From Saprospiraceae bacterium (GTDB lineage: Bacteria; Bacteroidota; Bacteroidia; Chitinophagales; Saprospiraceae), in contig JAHDGU010000008.1 in the NCBI GenBank assembly GCA_020627535.1, positions 154,787-218,786 of the forward strand: DNA of 64,000 bases, written 5' to 3'. The first letter of the stretch is position 1. Each line of letters starts with the position of its first letter. Below are positions 46,216 through 55,640 of this stretch, piece after piece. The translations under genes and the position numbers were made by a program. The notes beneath the pieces are model-generated. The model worked only from the letters and a program-made list of their open reading frames with translations. It ran no database searches and was not told the origin of the DNA.

Positions 46216-48243
46216 ATGAACGATAAAAAACACATACACCAGTATGATAGCAACGGCAAGCAAATCTGTTGCTCATTAGAAGAAAAAATAGATGCTAAAA
46301 CACCTCCACCCTTGTTAAACACAGCACATAGTATAGATGATGGTTACGACCACTCTCACGATCATTCTCAAGGTAGTGATAGTGCTTGGAAGGAATATCT
46401 GCCAGCAATTATAAGTTTTGTCTTATTAATTTCTGGTATAGCAATGGATTACTTTGATATTACCTTTTTTAATGATTGGGTAAGATTAGTTTGGTATGTA
46501 GTAGCATACATTCCTGTAGGTTTTCCAGTAATAAAAATGGGGGTCAATGCTTTAAGAAAGGGAGAAGTTTTTACGGAGTTTTTCCTAATGAGTATTGCTA
46601 CAATAGGTGCTTTTGCCATTGGTGAATATCCCGAAGGAGTTGCAGTAATGTTATTCTATGCGGTAGGTGAATTATTTCAAGGTGCAGCAGTAAGAAGAGC
46701 CAAAGATAATATCAAAGCACTTTTAGATGTAAGACCCAAAATCGCCAGTGTATTTAGAAATGGCACTTTTTTAGAAGTCAGTCCAAATACCGTAAATATT
46801 GATGAAACGATACAAGTAAGAGTAGGCGAAAAAGTGCCATTAGACGGAGTTTTAATGTCTAAGAAGGCGAGCCTTAATACGGCAGCTCTTACTGGTGAAA
46901 GTAAACCACAAAGTATTTTACAGAATGAGAAGGTCTTAGCGGGTTCTATTAATATGGAAGGTGTAATTGAAATCAAAACCACCAAACTTTTTAACGACAG
47001 TTCAGTGGCGAAAATATTAGAGCTGGTGCAAAATGCCACTTCCAAAAAAGCAAAGACAGAATTGCTTATCAGAAGATTGGCAAAAATATATACACCTATT
47101 GTAGTTTACTTAGCTATTGCAGTCTGTTTTCTTCCCTACTTTTTTGTAGAAGATTATGTATTTCAAGATTGGTTATATAGAGCCTTGGTTTTCTTAGTTA
47201 TTTCTTGCCCTTGTGCTTTAGTTATTTCTATACCACTTGGTTATTTCGGTGGCTTGGGTGCAGCTTCCAAAAACGGTATTCTCTTTAAAGGAGCAACCTA
47301 TATGGATAAGCTAAAAGAAGTGAATACAATGGTAATGGATAAAACAGGAACCGTTACCAAAGGTGTTTTTAAAATCAGCAAGATCAAAACTTTTGGCAAT
47401 TGGTCTGAGGAATCTTTAATGCCATTACTCTTATCTATTGAATCTAAATCTACTCACCCTATAGCGAAAGCCATTATGGAATATCAATCAGACGTTCCAA
47501 TAAAAGAAGCTACTGAAATTAAAGAAATAGCAGGAAAGGGATTGACTGGTTTGGTTGAAGGAAAAAATGTTGTAGTTGGCAATCAGAAATTAATGCAACA
47601 GTTTAATATTAATACTCCGTCTGAAATTGAAGAAATAGTAGAATCAAACGTATTGATTGGAATAGACGGAGAGTTCGCAGGATTTGTAACCATTGCAGAT
47701 GAAATAAAGGAAGATGCTAAAGAAACTATTGAAGCATTTAAAAAAGAGGGTATTAATTACATAATGATGTTATCGGGCGATAAGAATAGCATTACTCAAA
47801 AGGTGGCCAAAATACTCGGTATTTCAAAAGCAAAAGGCGGTTTGTTGCCAGAAGATAAATTGAATGAAGTAGAGCTACTTAAAAAAGACCCCACAAAAAC
47901 AGTTGCTTTCATAGGAGATGGTATCAATGATGCTCCTGTATTGGCAGCAAGTGATGTTGGTATAGCTATGGGTGCAATGGGAAGTGATGTAGCTATTGAA
48001 ACAGCAGACGTTATTATTCAAACCGACCAACCTTCAAAAGTGATAACAGGCATTAAAATTGCTAAATCGACTCAAAAAATCATTTGGCAAAATATCTTCT
48101 TAGCTTTTGGAATAAAAATCATTGTACTTATAATGGGAGCAGGTGGATTAGCTACTATGTGGGAAGCCGTATTTGCAGATGTAGGAGTAGCATTATTAGC
48201 AATATTAAATGCAGTAAGGTTACAGCGTATGCAATGGGATTAA
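46216..48243 (+). CDS. Zn/Cd-type P1B-2 ATPase
   Basis: A 675-residue metal-exporting ATPase. The N-terminus lacks an HMA domain but has QICCS and a His-rich DHSHDHSQG. The membrane metal site is SCPCALVIS (near residue 335). Phosphorylation DKTGTVT (near 378), TGES actuator loop and GDGINDAP hinge are intact. The last helix contains DVGVALLAILNAVRLQRM. CPC together with the final-helix Asp is the P1B-2 pattern for Zn2+, Cd2+ and Pb2+. It ends the first metal operon. Confidence 0.92.
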   Translation: MNDKKHIHQYDSNGKQICCSLEEKIDAKTPPPLLNTAHSIDDGYDHSHDHSQGSDSAWKEYLPAIISFVLLISGIAMDYFDITFFNDWVRLVWYVVAYIPVGFPVIKMGVNALRKGEVFTEFFLMSIATIGAFAIGEYPEGVAVMLFYAVGELFQGAAVRRAKDNIKALLDVRPKIASVFRNGTFLEVSPNTVNIDETIQVRVGEKVPLDGVLMSKKASLNTAALTGESKPQSILQNEKVLAGSINMEGVIEIKTTKLFNDSSVAKILELVQNATSKKAKTELLIRRLAKIYTPIVVYLAIAVCFLPYFFVEDYVFQDWLYRALVFLVISCPCALVISIPLGYFGGLGAASKNGILFKGATYMDKLKEVNTMVMDKTGTVTKGVFKISKIKTFGNWSEESLMPLLLSIESKSTHPIAKAIMEYQSDVPIKEATEIKEIAGKGLTGLVEGKNVVVGNQKLMQQFNINTPSEIEEIVESNVLIGIDGEFAGFVTIADEIKEDAKETIEAFKKEGINYIMMLSGDKNSITQKVAKILGISKAKGGLLPEDKLNEVELLKKDPTKTVAFIGDGINDAPVLAASDVGIAMGAMGSDVAIETADVIIQTDQPSKVITGIKIAKSTQKIIWQNIFLAFGIKIIVLIMGAGGLATMWEAVFADVGVALLAILNAVRLQRMQWD

Positions 48244-48250
48244 GCTCCTT

Positions 48251-48272
48251 TATTTAAGTATTTGCTTAAATA
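48251..48272 (+). promoter_or_regulatory. Candidate ArsR-family operator
   Basis: A perfect inverted repeat: arms TATTTAAG and CTTAAATA around TATTTG. The TTTG in the spacer (48261-48264) would be the -33 element, 20 bases from the TACCTTTG -7 box at 48285. A repressor here would occlude the promoter of the downstream arsR gene; autoregulation is inferred. Confidence 0.6.
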
Positions 48273-48284
48273 GTTATTTATGTT

Positions 48285-48292
48285 TACCTTTG
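48285..48292 (+). promoter_or_regulatory. -7 promoter box of the arsR–merTP operon
   Basis: TACCTTTG, an exact consensus match, with a TTTG -33 element 20 bases upstream. The ATG follows 4 bases later, so the transcript has almost no leader. Confidence 0.7.
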
Positions 48293-48296
48293 CTTT

Positions 48297-48659
48297 ATGC
48301 AAAAAGTCGATAACAACAGCTGTATTAGAATTGATAGAGATGATAAACAGATTATTGGGGCAAAGTCTTTATTGAAGGAGCACAGTCTCTTTTTAAGTAA
48401 ATATAGTTCGGCATTTAGCCTCTTGGGTAATAAAGTTCGCCTGTCAATATTCCTTTTGCTCAAAAATGAAACAAGCCTTTGTGTTTGTGATCTTGCCGAA
48501 ATATTAGAAATGAAAATACCCGCAGTTTCTCAACATTTAAGAAAACTAAAAGACGGTGGTATTTTATATTCAGAAAGAGAAGGAACAGTCCTAAATTATT
48601 CAATAGTTGATGAGTACTTGACATTTACAGATAATATTTTAACTCAAGAATTAGTATGA
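48297..48659 (+). CDS. ArsR/SmtB-family metalloregulator
   Basis: A 120-residue winged-helix repressor. The signature is LCVCDLAEILEMKIPAVSQHLRKLKDGGILYSEREG. The LCVCDL cysteines in the third helix are the classic soft-metal (As, Cd, Pb, Hg) site. The N-terminal 40 residues are an atypical extension with another Cys (NNSCIRID). It overlaps the merTP-like gene by 4 bases and probably represses that operon through the inverted repeat upstream. Confidence 0.9.
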   Translation: MQKVDNNSCIRIDRDDKQIIGAKSLLKEHSLFLSKYSSAFSLLGNKVRLSIFLLLKNETSLCVCDLAEILEMKIPAVSQHLRKLKDGGILYSEREGTVLNYSIVDEYLTFTDNILTQELV

Positions 48660-49270
48660 CGAAACAATCAAAAACCTCTAAATGGGCTGGTGCAAGTATT
48701 TTGTCAGCAATAGCGGCTTCACTTTGTTGTATAACACCCTTACTTGCTTTAATATCTGGTGCTTCGGGTGCGGCTTCTGCATTCTCTTGGATGGAACCAT
48801 TAAGACCTTATTTAATTACAATTACAATATTAGTTCTGGGGTTTGCTTGGTATCAGGTTTTGATACCCAAATCAAAAAAAGAAATAGATTGCAATTGTGA
48901 AGAAGATAGTAAAGTACCATTTATGCAATCCAAAAAATTTCTTGGGTTAGTTACTATGTTTTCTTTTTTGATGTTAACCTTCCCTTATTACTCACACGTA
49001 TTTTACCCTAAGAACAACAAGGATGTTGTAATAATAGATAAAGAAAATGCGTCAATAAAAGAGTTTAAGGTAGTGGGTATGACCTGCACTGGTTGTGAAG
49101 AACACGTAAATCTTAAAGTAAATGAGCTTGATGGTATTATTAGTGTGAACACTTCTTATAATCAAGGAAATACAATCATAGAATACGACAAATCAAAAAT
49201 CAATGAAACAGAACTCATAGATGCAATCAATTCAACTGGCTATCAAGCTACTTTAAATAATAATGAATAA
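48656..49270 (+). CDS. MerTP-like mercury transporter fusion
   Basis: A 204-residue protein. The MerT part (1-125) has the paired-cysteine helix ASLCCITPLLALISGASGA and a cytoplasmic CNCEE motif. A third helix leads to a periplasmic or tethered MerP/HMA domain (about 135-200) with GMTCTGCEEHV and DAINSTGYQA. MerT and MerP pass Hg2+ inward to mercuric reductase. No merA is seen in this window, so either the gene is elsewhere or the substrate differs. Confidence 0.85.
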   Translation: MTKQSKTSKWAGASILSAIAASLCCITPLLALISGASGAASAFSWMEPLRPYLITITILVLGFAWYQVLIPKSKKEIDCNCEEDSKVPFMQSKKFLGLVTMFSFLMLTFPYYSHVFYPKNNKDVVIIDKENASIKEFKVVGMTCTGCEEHVNLKVNELDGIISVNTSYNQGNTIIEYDKSKINETELIDAINSTGYQATLNNNE

Positions 49271-49477
49271 ATGGAAGTTATATTAAAATCAGAAATTACT
49301 TGTCCAAAGTGCGGACATAAAAAAGTAGAAGATATGCCAACAAACGCTTGTCAATACTTCTATGAATGTGAGAATTGTAAATCCGTTTTAAAACCAAATG
49401 AAGGGGATTGTTGTGTTTATTGCAGCTATGGAACAGTTGCCTGTCCGTCAATTCAACAAAATAAGAGTTGTTGTTAG
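49271..49477 (+). CDS. Small cysteine-rich GDCCxxC-motif protein
   Basis: A 68-residue protein with twelve or so cysteines. A zinc-ribbon pair (CPKCGHKK and CENCK) is followed by GDCCVYCSYGTVACPSIQ and a terminal CC. The GDCCxxCSYG tail is seen in small proteins next to Mer-type genes in Bacteroidota. It may sequester or pass on metal. It starts directly after the merTP-like stop. Confidence 0.8.
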   Translation: MEVILKSEITCPKCGHKKVEDMPTNACQYFYECENCKSVLKPNEGDCCVYCSYGTVACPSIQQNKSCC

Positions 49478-49481
49478 CGAT

Positions 49482-50048
49482 ATGATACTCCAAATTAAAA
49501 ATATGGTCTGTCCTCGATGCCTGAGCAGTGTCCGAAGTATTCTGGATAATATGCAGATAGAATATAATCAGTTAGAATTAGGCATTGTCGAACTAAGTAA
49601 AGAGATTACCCATAAGCAAAAGGAAAAACTTTCTGAAAAACTTCAAACACAAGGTTTTGAATTACTGAGCAGTAGAGAATCTAAAATCATTAATTCGATA
49701 AAATCCTTCGTGATTAACAAAGTCCATTATTTAGATAGCAGTCAGCGTTTAAGTTATAATCTATCTGATGAACTCAGTAAGGAATTGCATATAAGCTACT
49801 CAAAATTGAGCAAAACGTTTTCTCGTGTCGAAGGTATTACGATCGAGCATTATGTTTTACAGCAACGAATTGAGAAAGCAAAAGAATTATTGAGCTATGG
49901 AGAAAAATCCATTTCTGAAATAGCTTTTGAAATGGGCTATAGTAGCACCGCCCATTTATCCTCGCAGTTCAAGAAAATTACCGGAATGCCACCTTCAGAG
50001 TTTAGGAAGTTTACAGAAAAACGAAGAAAACCACTGGATGGCATCTAA
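49482..50048 (+). CDS. AraC-family regulator with N-terminal metal-binding-like domain
   Basis: About 188 residues from the ATG at 49482, 4 bases after the previous stop; longer frames overlap that gene. The N-terminal ~70 residues look like an HMA-fold domain with NMVCPRCLSSVRSIL in place of the GMTCxxC loop. The C-terminal AraC HTH has ISEIAFEMGYSSTAHLSSQFKKITGMPPSEFRK. This suggests direct metal sensing, possibly controlling the copper operon that starts 74 bases downstream (inference). Confidence 0.85.
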   Translation: MILQIKNMVCPRCLSSVRSILDNMQIEYNQLELGIVELSKEITHKQKEKLSEKLQTQGFELLSSRESKIINSIKSFVINKVHYLDSSQRLSYNLSDELSKELHISYSKLSKTFSRVEGITIEHYVLQQRIEKAKELLSYGEKSISEIAFEMGYSSTAHLSSQFKKITGMPPSEFRKFTEKRRKPLDGI

Positions 50049-50108
50049 TGTTTCCAAATAATATAAATATTTGCCATAACGTTATAAATGATGTTTCTAA
50101 TAGATTCT

Positions 50109-50116
50109 TACCTTTG
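50109..50116 (+). promoter_or_regulatory. -7 promoter box of the second RND operon
   Basis: TACCTTTG, 6 bases before the ATG at 50123. A perfect 10-bp palindrome ATAACGTTAT lies upstream at 50076-50085 and may be a regulator site, for example for the AraC protein. Confidence 0.6.
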
Positions 50117-50122
50117 TAAACA

Positions 50123-50575
50123 ATGACAAGAAGTCTTTCACATAGAATTGCCGCCATTTCAATGGCTTTGTTGATGTTGCTATCCTCAACAGGTTTCTCT
50201 ATGGATTTGCACTACTGTCAGGATAATTTGAAAGGTATTAGCTTGATTGGCAAAGCCAAATCCTGTCACGATAGACAAGCAGCTCCCCCTTGTCATAAAA
50301 CTAAAAAGACTTGCCACCACACCAAAGCAAAGAGCCAAACTGAAAAAGACAACTGTTGTCATAACGAAACGGTAGTCATTGAAAAAACAGACTTGGATGC
50401 CACGGCTACCCAAATTGCTACTGTCCAGGATATACAGTTAGACTTTGTAGCTGCTTTCGTAGCTGTATATATCCTAAACTATAATGTGCAAGCTGATTAT
50501 CAGCCTTATGTACAATATAAACCACCATTGCCAGATAGAGACGTTCAGGTACTCTATCAGACTTTCTTAATTTGA
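50123..50575 (+). CDS. HYC_CC_PP family small exported protein
   Basis: A 150-residue protein with a signal peptide ending STGFSMD and the family's three landmarks: DLHYC near the N-terminus, KDNCCHNE in the middle, and YKPPLPDRDVQVLYQTFLI at the end. Many further Cys and His residues (SCHDRQAAPPCHK, TCHHTK) suggest periplasmic copper or silver binding. Function is not established. It leads the second RND operon, the same position the His/Cys-rich protein holds in the first. Confidence 0.85.
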   Translation: MTRSLSHRIAAISMALLMLLSSTGFSMDLHYCQDNLKGISLIGKAKSCHDRQAAPPCHKTKKTCHHTKAKSQTEKDNCCHNETVVIEKTDLDATATQIATVQDIQLDFVAAFVAVYILNYNVQADYQPYVQYKPPLPDRDVQVLYQTFLI

Positions 50576-50578
50576 TTC

Positions 50579-50661
50579 ATTCATTTTCATTGATGCTTCA
50601 TACCGCTATTTGGCAGTATGAACCTATTTCTATTTGTAAAATTTTAAGAATGAAAATGAAT
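50579..50661 (+). promoter_or_regulatory. Nested inverted repeat covering the cusA translation start region
   Basis: Outer 13-bp perfect arms ATTCATTTTCATT (50579) and AATGAAAATGAAT (50649-50661); the right arm ends 1 base before the cusA ATG. Inside is a second stem TTCATAC/GTATGAA (50597, 50616). If folded in RNA it would bury the initiation region, suggesting translational control or coupling to the upstream ORF. Confidence 0.5.
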
Positions 50662-50662
50662 A

Positions 50663-53600
50663 ATGTTAAATCGTATAATCAAATTTTTTATAGACAATAA
50701 ACTTGTTGCTTGGCTGCTATTGCTGTTATTTATAGGATGGGGCGTAGTTACCGCACCCTTTGATCTTGGTGTAGATAGCCTACCCCGTGATCCCGTTGCT
50801 GTAGATGCCATACCAGATATTGGTGAAAATCAACAAATCGTTTTTACTAAATGGATGGGAAGGTCTCCGCAAGATGTGGAAGACCAAATAACCTACCCAC
50901 TTACAACATCGCTGCTTGGTATTCCTGGAGTCAAAAGCATTCGTAGTAACTCAATGTTTGGCTTCTCCAGTATCTATGTAATTTTTGATGAAGGTGTAGA
51001 GTTTTACTGGAGTAGAAGTAGAATACTTGAAAAGCTAAACTCACTTCCATCAAACCTCTTGCCCAATGATGTACAACCCACCTTAGGCCCTGATGCAACT
51101 GCTTTAGGCCAAATCTATTGGTACACCTTGGAAGGTCAAGACGAACAAGGAAATCCTACCGGTGGGTGGGATCTGCACGAATTACGATCAATTCAGGATT
51201 TCTACGTACGGTTTGGTTTATCATCCGCTTCAGGAGTTTCAGAAGTAGCTTCCATCGGTGGCTTTGTGCAGGAGTACCAGGTAGATGTTATTCCTGACAA
51301 AATGAGAGTATATGACATTTCCCTTAATCAGGTAATGAAAGCCATCAAAGAAAGCAACTTAGATATTGGTGCACAGACTTTAGAGATCAACCTTGCCGAA
51401 TATTTTGTGCGGGGATTGGGCTATGTCAAATCCATAGAAGATATTGAAAATGCAGTCGTAAAAGCAACAGACAATGTACCTATACGCATTAAGGATATAG
51501 CTGTAGTAAACATTGGTCCAGCGACTCGTAGGGGCGTATTAGACAAATCGGGTGCAGAAGCTGTGGGCGGTGTGGTGGTCGCAAGGTACGGAGCAAATCC
51601 ATTAGAAGTAATTAATAATGTGAAAACTAAAATTGATGAGATTGCCCCGGGTTTACCCACTAAAACACTGGCAGACGGTACGGTAACACAAGTTACTATA
51701 GTTCCTTTCTATGATCGTACTGACCTTATCAATGAAACATTAGGTACACTGGAAGAAGCTATCGGCTTACAGATTTTAATTACCATAATAGTAGTCATTT
51801 TAATGTTGCTAAACCTTAGGTCATCATTATTGGTTGCGGGCTCATTGCCGGTCGCTGTATTGATGTGTTTTATAGCAATGCGTTATTTTAATGTTGATGC
51901 CAATATTGTAGCCTTATCAGGTATAGCGATTGCCATAGGTACGATGGTGGATATGGGAATAGTCCTTGCAGAAAGTATGGTTACGCATCTCAAAAAAGCA
52001 CCTCCAAATCAATCCATATCAACGACAATATACAACGCAACTACCGAAGTTGCCTCTGCTGTATTAACGGCTGTAGCCACTACTGTTGTAAGTTTTTTAC
52101 CTGTATTCACTATGGTGGCCGCAGAAGGCAAATTGTTCAGACCCTTAGCATTTACAAAAACATTTGCTCTTATAGCCTCTATAGTTGTAGCCATAACCAT
52201 TGTGCCTGCTTTGGCAACACAGTTATTTGGAATCAAGACAAAGTCAAAATGGATGTCTATTGGCTATAATATCGCCTTGATTGTTTTAAGCATTTTCCTA
52301 CTCTTCGGTCAGTTCATTTTTTTAGGAATTATCGGTTTGGTAATCGGTATTACAGGAATAATAAGTTACTGGCTCAAATCATTCAAAGGTGAAAAATATC
52401 ACTACTACTTTGAAATAGCACGTAATATTATTTATGCCCTTATAGTCGCCTGGCTGCTTGCTAAAATATGGATGCCATTAGGGGTGACCAAAACCGTATT
52501 TACAAACTTTCTTTTTGTCTCCATTGTATCAGGAGTTTTAATAGGATGTTTCTATGTTGTTATTCATTTCTATGAAAACATATTACGGTTTTTACTAAAA
52601 GTGAAATTGTTATTCCTACTGCTGGTTGGTAGTCTAATTTTCTTTGGTGTACAGATAGCCAAAAATACGGGTCAGGAATTTATGCCCGCCTTAGATGAAG
52701 GCTCTTTCTTACTGATGCCAACGTCAATGCCACATTCCGGAATGCAAATGAATGTGGCTAATCTTCGGGCTTTGGATATGGCCGTAACAGCCATTCCCGA
52801 AGTAGAAACTGTTGTAGGAAAAGCAGGCCGGGTAGAAAGTGCTTTAGATCCTGCTCCAATGTCAATGTATGAAAATGTAATACTCTATAAATCGGAATAT
52901 ATGACAGATGAAGATGGTCATCGTATGCGATTTAAAAAAGATGATGATGGGAAATATTTGTTGGCAATAGGTGGAGCTATCGAATATGACAAAGCTCTTT
53001 CAAGTGGTATTCAAATAGGTGACTTAGTACAAGATGATGAAGGTTCGTATTTCCGTCAATGGAGAGAACACATACACTCTCCCGATGACATCTGGAACGA
53101 AATTGTAAAGGCCACTAATCTGCCTGGTGTTACCTCAGCACCCAAATTACAACCTATAGAAACCCGATTGGTAATGCTACAGACAGGGATGCGTGCACCA
53201 ATGGGCATAAAAGTAAAAGGATCAGATTTAGCAACCATAGAAGCATTCGGTCTGGAATTAGAACAGCATTTGAAAAAAGTGGAAGGAGTAAAAGCACCTG
53301 CTGTTTTTGCAGAAAGAATCGTGGGCAAGCCCTATATGTTGTTCGACATTGACCGTGAAAAAATAGGCCGATATGGACTATCAATAGTAGATGTGCAAAA
53401 ACAATTACAAGCTACCGTTGGTGGTATGGTAATGACTTCTACTGTAGAAGGTAGAGAGCGATACGGTATTCGCTTACGCTATCCAAGAGAACTGAGAAAC
53501 GACCCTCAAAGCCTTAACAATATTTTGGTTTCAGCTCCCAAGGGATTGCAAATACCATTGGGTGATCTGGTAGAAATTAAATACGAACAAGGACCTCAGG

Positions 53601-54400
53601 CAATAAAAAGTGAAGATGGATTTCTTGTAGGGTATGTTCTATTTGATAAAGAAGCGGGTTTTGCAGAAGTGGAAGTAGTAAACAATGCTCAACAATATTT
53701 ACAGGACAAAATAGAAAGTGGCGAATTAGTATTGCCCGCAGGAGTTAATTACAAATTCGCAGGAAATTATGAGCAACAGGTAAGAGCAAACAAAAGACTA
53801 TCAATCGTTATTCCCATTGCACTGGCATTAATATTTCTCATTCTATATTTTCAATTTAGCTCCATCACTACTTCCCTAATGGTTTTCTCTGGAGTATTTG
53901 TAGCATTCTCAGGTGGCTTTATTATGATATGGTTGTATGGTCAACCCTGGTTTATGGACTTTGACATATTGGGAACCAATATGCGAGACCTGTTTCAAAT
54001 GAAATCTCTAAATCTAAGCGTAGCAGTTTGGGTTGGTTTTTTAGCCTTATTTGGAATTGCAACAGACGATGGTGTTTTAGTTGCCACATTTTTAAAAGAT
54101 AGTTTCAAACGAAATACACCTTCTACTATACCGCAAATTAGAGATGCTGTGGTCGAAGGCGGTTTAAGAAGGGTAAAACCCGCTATGATGACAACAGCCA
54201 CAACTATTTTGGCTTTGCTACCTGTGCTAACTTCCACAGGACGTGGAGCAGATATTATGCTACCAATGGCTATTCCTTCCTTCGGTGGAATGACTTTACA
54301 AGTAATCACAATGTTCACTGTACCTGTATTGTACTCCTTGTGGAAAGAAGTGCAACTTAAATTTTCTAAGAATACTCAAATGATGACAGATGAAAATTAA
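50663..54400 (+). CDS. cusA: CusA-type copper/silver RND pump
   Basis: A 1,245-residue inner-membrane proton antiporter. TM4 has IAIGTMVDMGIVLAE, the HME-4 motif of Cu+/Ag+ pumps. A methionine-containing LQTGMRAPMGIKVKG lies in the periplasmic porter domain. It is about 200 residues longer than E. coli CusA, with an extra hydrophobic block near residues 525-640 and an insertion in the porter region. Its stop overlaps the TolC-family gene by 11 bases. Confidence 0.93.
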   Translation: MLNRIIKFFIDNKLVAWLLLLLFIGWGVVTAPFDLGVDSLPRDPVAVDAIPDIGENQQIVFTKWMGRSPQDVEDQITYPLTTSLLGIPGVKSIRSNSMFGFSSIYVIFDEGVEFYWSRSRILEKLNSLPSNLLPNDVQPTLGPDATALGQIYWYTLEGQDEQGNPTGGWDLHELRSIQDFYVRFGLSSASGVSEVASIGGFVQEYQVDVIPDKMRVYDISLNQVMKAIKESNLDIGAQTLEINLAEYFVRGLGYVKSIEDIENAVVKATDNVPIRIKDIAVVNIGPATRRGVLDKSGAEAVGGVVVARYGANPLEVINNVKTKIDEIAPGLPTKTLADGTVTQVTIVPFYDRTDLINETLGTLEEAIGLQILITIIVVILMLLNLRSSLLVAGSLPVAVLMCFIAMRYFNVDANIVALSGIAIAIGTMVDMGIVLAESMVTHLKKAPPNQSISTTIYNATTEVASAVLTAVATTVVSFLPVFTMVAAEGKLFRPLAFTKTFALIASIVVAITIVPALATQLFGIKTKSKWMSIGYNIALIVLSIFLLFGQFIFLGIIGLVIGITGIISYWLKSFKGEKYHYYFEIARNIIYALIVAWLLAKIWMPLGVTKTVFTNFLFVSIVSGVLIGCFYVVIHFYENILRFLLKVKLLFLLLVGSLIFFGVQIAKNTGQEFMPALDEGSFLLMPTSMPHSGMQMNVANLRALDMAVTAIPEVETVVGKAGRVESALDPAPMSMYENVILYKSEYMTDEDGHRMRFKKDDDGKYLLAIGGAIEYDKALSSGIQIGDLVQDDEGSYFRQWREHIHSPDDIWNEIVKATNLPGVTSAPKLQPIETRLVMLQTGMRAPMGIKVKGSDLATIEAFGLELEQHLKKVEGVKAPAVFAERIVGKPYMLFDIDREKIGRYGLSIVDVQKQLQATVGGMVMTSTVEGRERYGIRLRYPRELRNDPQSLNNILVSAPKGLQIPLGDLVEIKYEQGPQAIKSEDGFLVGYVLFDKEAGFAEVEVVNNAQQYLQDKIESGELVLPAGVNYKFAGNYEQQVRANKRLSIVIPIALALIFLILYFQFSSITTSLMVFSGVFVAFSGGFIMIWLYGQPWFMDFDILGTNMRDLFQMKSLNLSVAVWVGFLALFGIATDDGVLVATFLKDSFKRNTPSTIPQIRDAVVEGGLRRVKPAMMTTATTILALLPVLTSTGRGADIMLPMAIPSFGGMTLQVITMFTVPVLYSLWKEVQLKFSKNTQMMTDEN

Positions 54401-55628
54401 ATATATAATAATAGCAGCTCTATTGTCGATCTCGACCTTTAATGTCAAAGCACAGACTTTAGACAGTCTGTTAAAAAAGGCATATGATAATAATCCTGCA
54501 TTAAAGGCATTACAATTAGAATATGAAGCCGCTTTGCAGAAAGGCCCACAAGTTAGCCAATTGCCTGACCCAACTGTGGGTGCAGGCGTACCCGTTCTGC
54601 GTCCTGAAACTCGATTGGGTGGGCAGGTATTTAGCATATCAGCGAGCCAAATGTTTCCTTGGTTCGGAACGCTAAAAGCAAAGGAAGATGTCGTTCTGAC
54701 AATGGCAAAGTCTAAATATGAGCGAGTCGCTGCTGAAAGATTGAACATAGATTATCAAATCAAAACAGCTTATTTCAATCTATATCTATTAAACGAGCAG
54801 CAAAAAATCATACAGAAGAACATTCGCATTTTCGAAACCATTGAAAACGTGGCCTTAGCAAAAGTAGAAAGTGGCAAGTCTATTGCTTCTGATGTGCTCA
54901 CAGTTCGGATTAAAATAGAAGAACTTAACAAACAAATTCAAATTCTCGAAGAACAAAAACAGGGTTTCACAGCTACAATAAATGAAGCAATAAATAATCC
55001 ATCAAATTCAGCCATTCAAGTTGATACAACTGAATTAACCTTAGCCGAACTTGAATATAACATAGATCAATACAGGCTGCAAATCCAAGCCAATCACCCA
55101 TTGATCAAACAACTGGATTGGAGTATAGAAGCATCAGAGAAAGCACTTGCACTAAATGCTTTAGATGGTAAACCCGCATTTGGCGTAGGCTTAGATTACA
55201 GCTTGGTAAATAGCAGAACGGATGCCATACCGCTGAACAATGGGAGAGATATTCTTATACCTAAAGTAATGGTTTCTATTCCGATATATCGCAAAAAGTA
55301 TACGGCCAAGAAGCAGGAAGAAGAACTTAAACAGCAGGCTTTTGAGCTTCAAAAAGAAAGTTTAACCAATAGAATGATTAGCAATATTCAGGGCTATAAG
55401 TCGGAATACGAAAGTGCAAAATTGATGTATGAATTAGCTAATAAACAAATTGAAATATCGAATAGTGCTTACGCTATATTATTGGCAGATTATAGTAGTA
55501 AAGGAAAGCGTTTTGATGAACTGATGAAGTTACAAAGTGACATTAATAGATACGAAATAGAGATTGTTAAATCCACCGTACAATCCCATCTCGCCATATT
55601 TAAAATTGATCGTTTAACAGACTTTTAA
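54390..55628 (+). CDS. TolC-family outer-membrane channel (CusC-like)
   Basis: A 412-residue exported protein with a signal peptide ending STFNVKAQ. Two OEP repeats follow, each with long helices and strand pairs. An early DNNPALKALQLEYEAA motif is followed by LPDPTVGAGVP and a later NHPLIKQLDWSIEAS. It forms the outer-membrane exit duct for the CusA/CusB pump. It overlaps cusA by 11 bases. Confidence 0.92.
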   Translation: MKIKYIIIAALLSISTFNVKAQTLDSLLKKAYDNNPALKALQLEYEAALQKGPQVSQLPDPTVGAGVPVLRPETRLGGQVFSISASQMFPWFGTLKAKEDVVLTMAKSKYERVAAERLNIDYQIKTAYFNLYLLNEQQKIIQKNIRIFETIENVALAKVESGKSIASDVLTVRIKIEELNKQIQILEEQKQGFTATINEAINNPSNSAIQVDTTELTLAELEYNIDQYRLQIQANHPLIKQLDWSIEASEKALALNALDGKPAFGVGLDYSLVNSRTDAIPLNNGRDILIPKVMVSIPIYRKKYTAKKQEEELKQQAFELQKESLTNRMISNIQGYKSEYESAKLMYELANKQIEISNSAYAILLADYSSKGKRFDELMKLQSDINRYEIEIVKSTVQSHLAIFKIDRLTDF

Positions 55629-55640
55629 AATAGAATAGAA

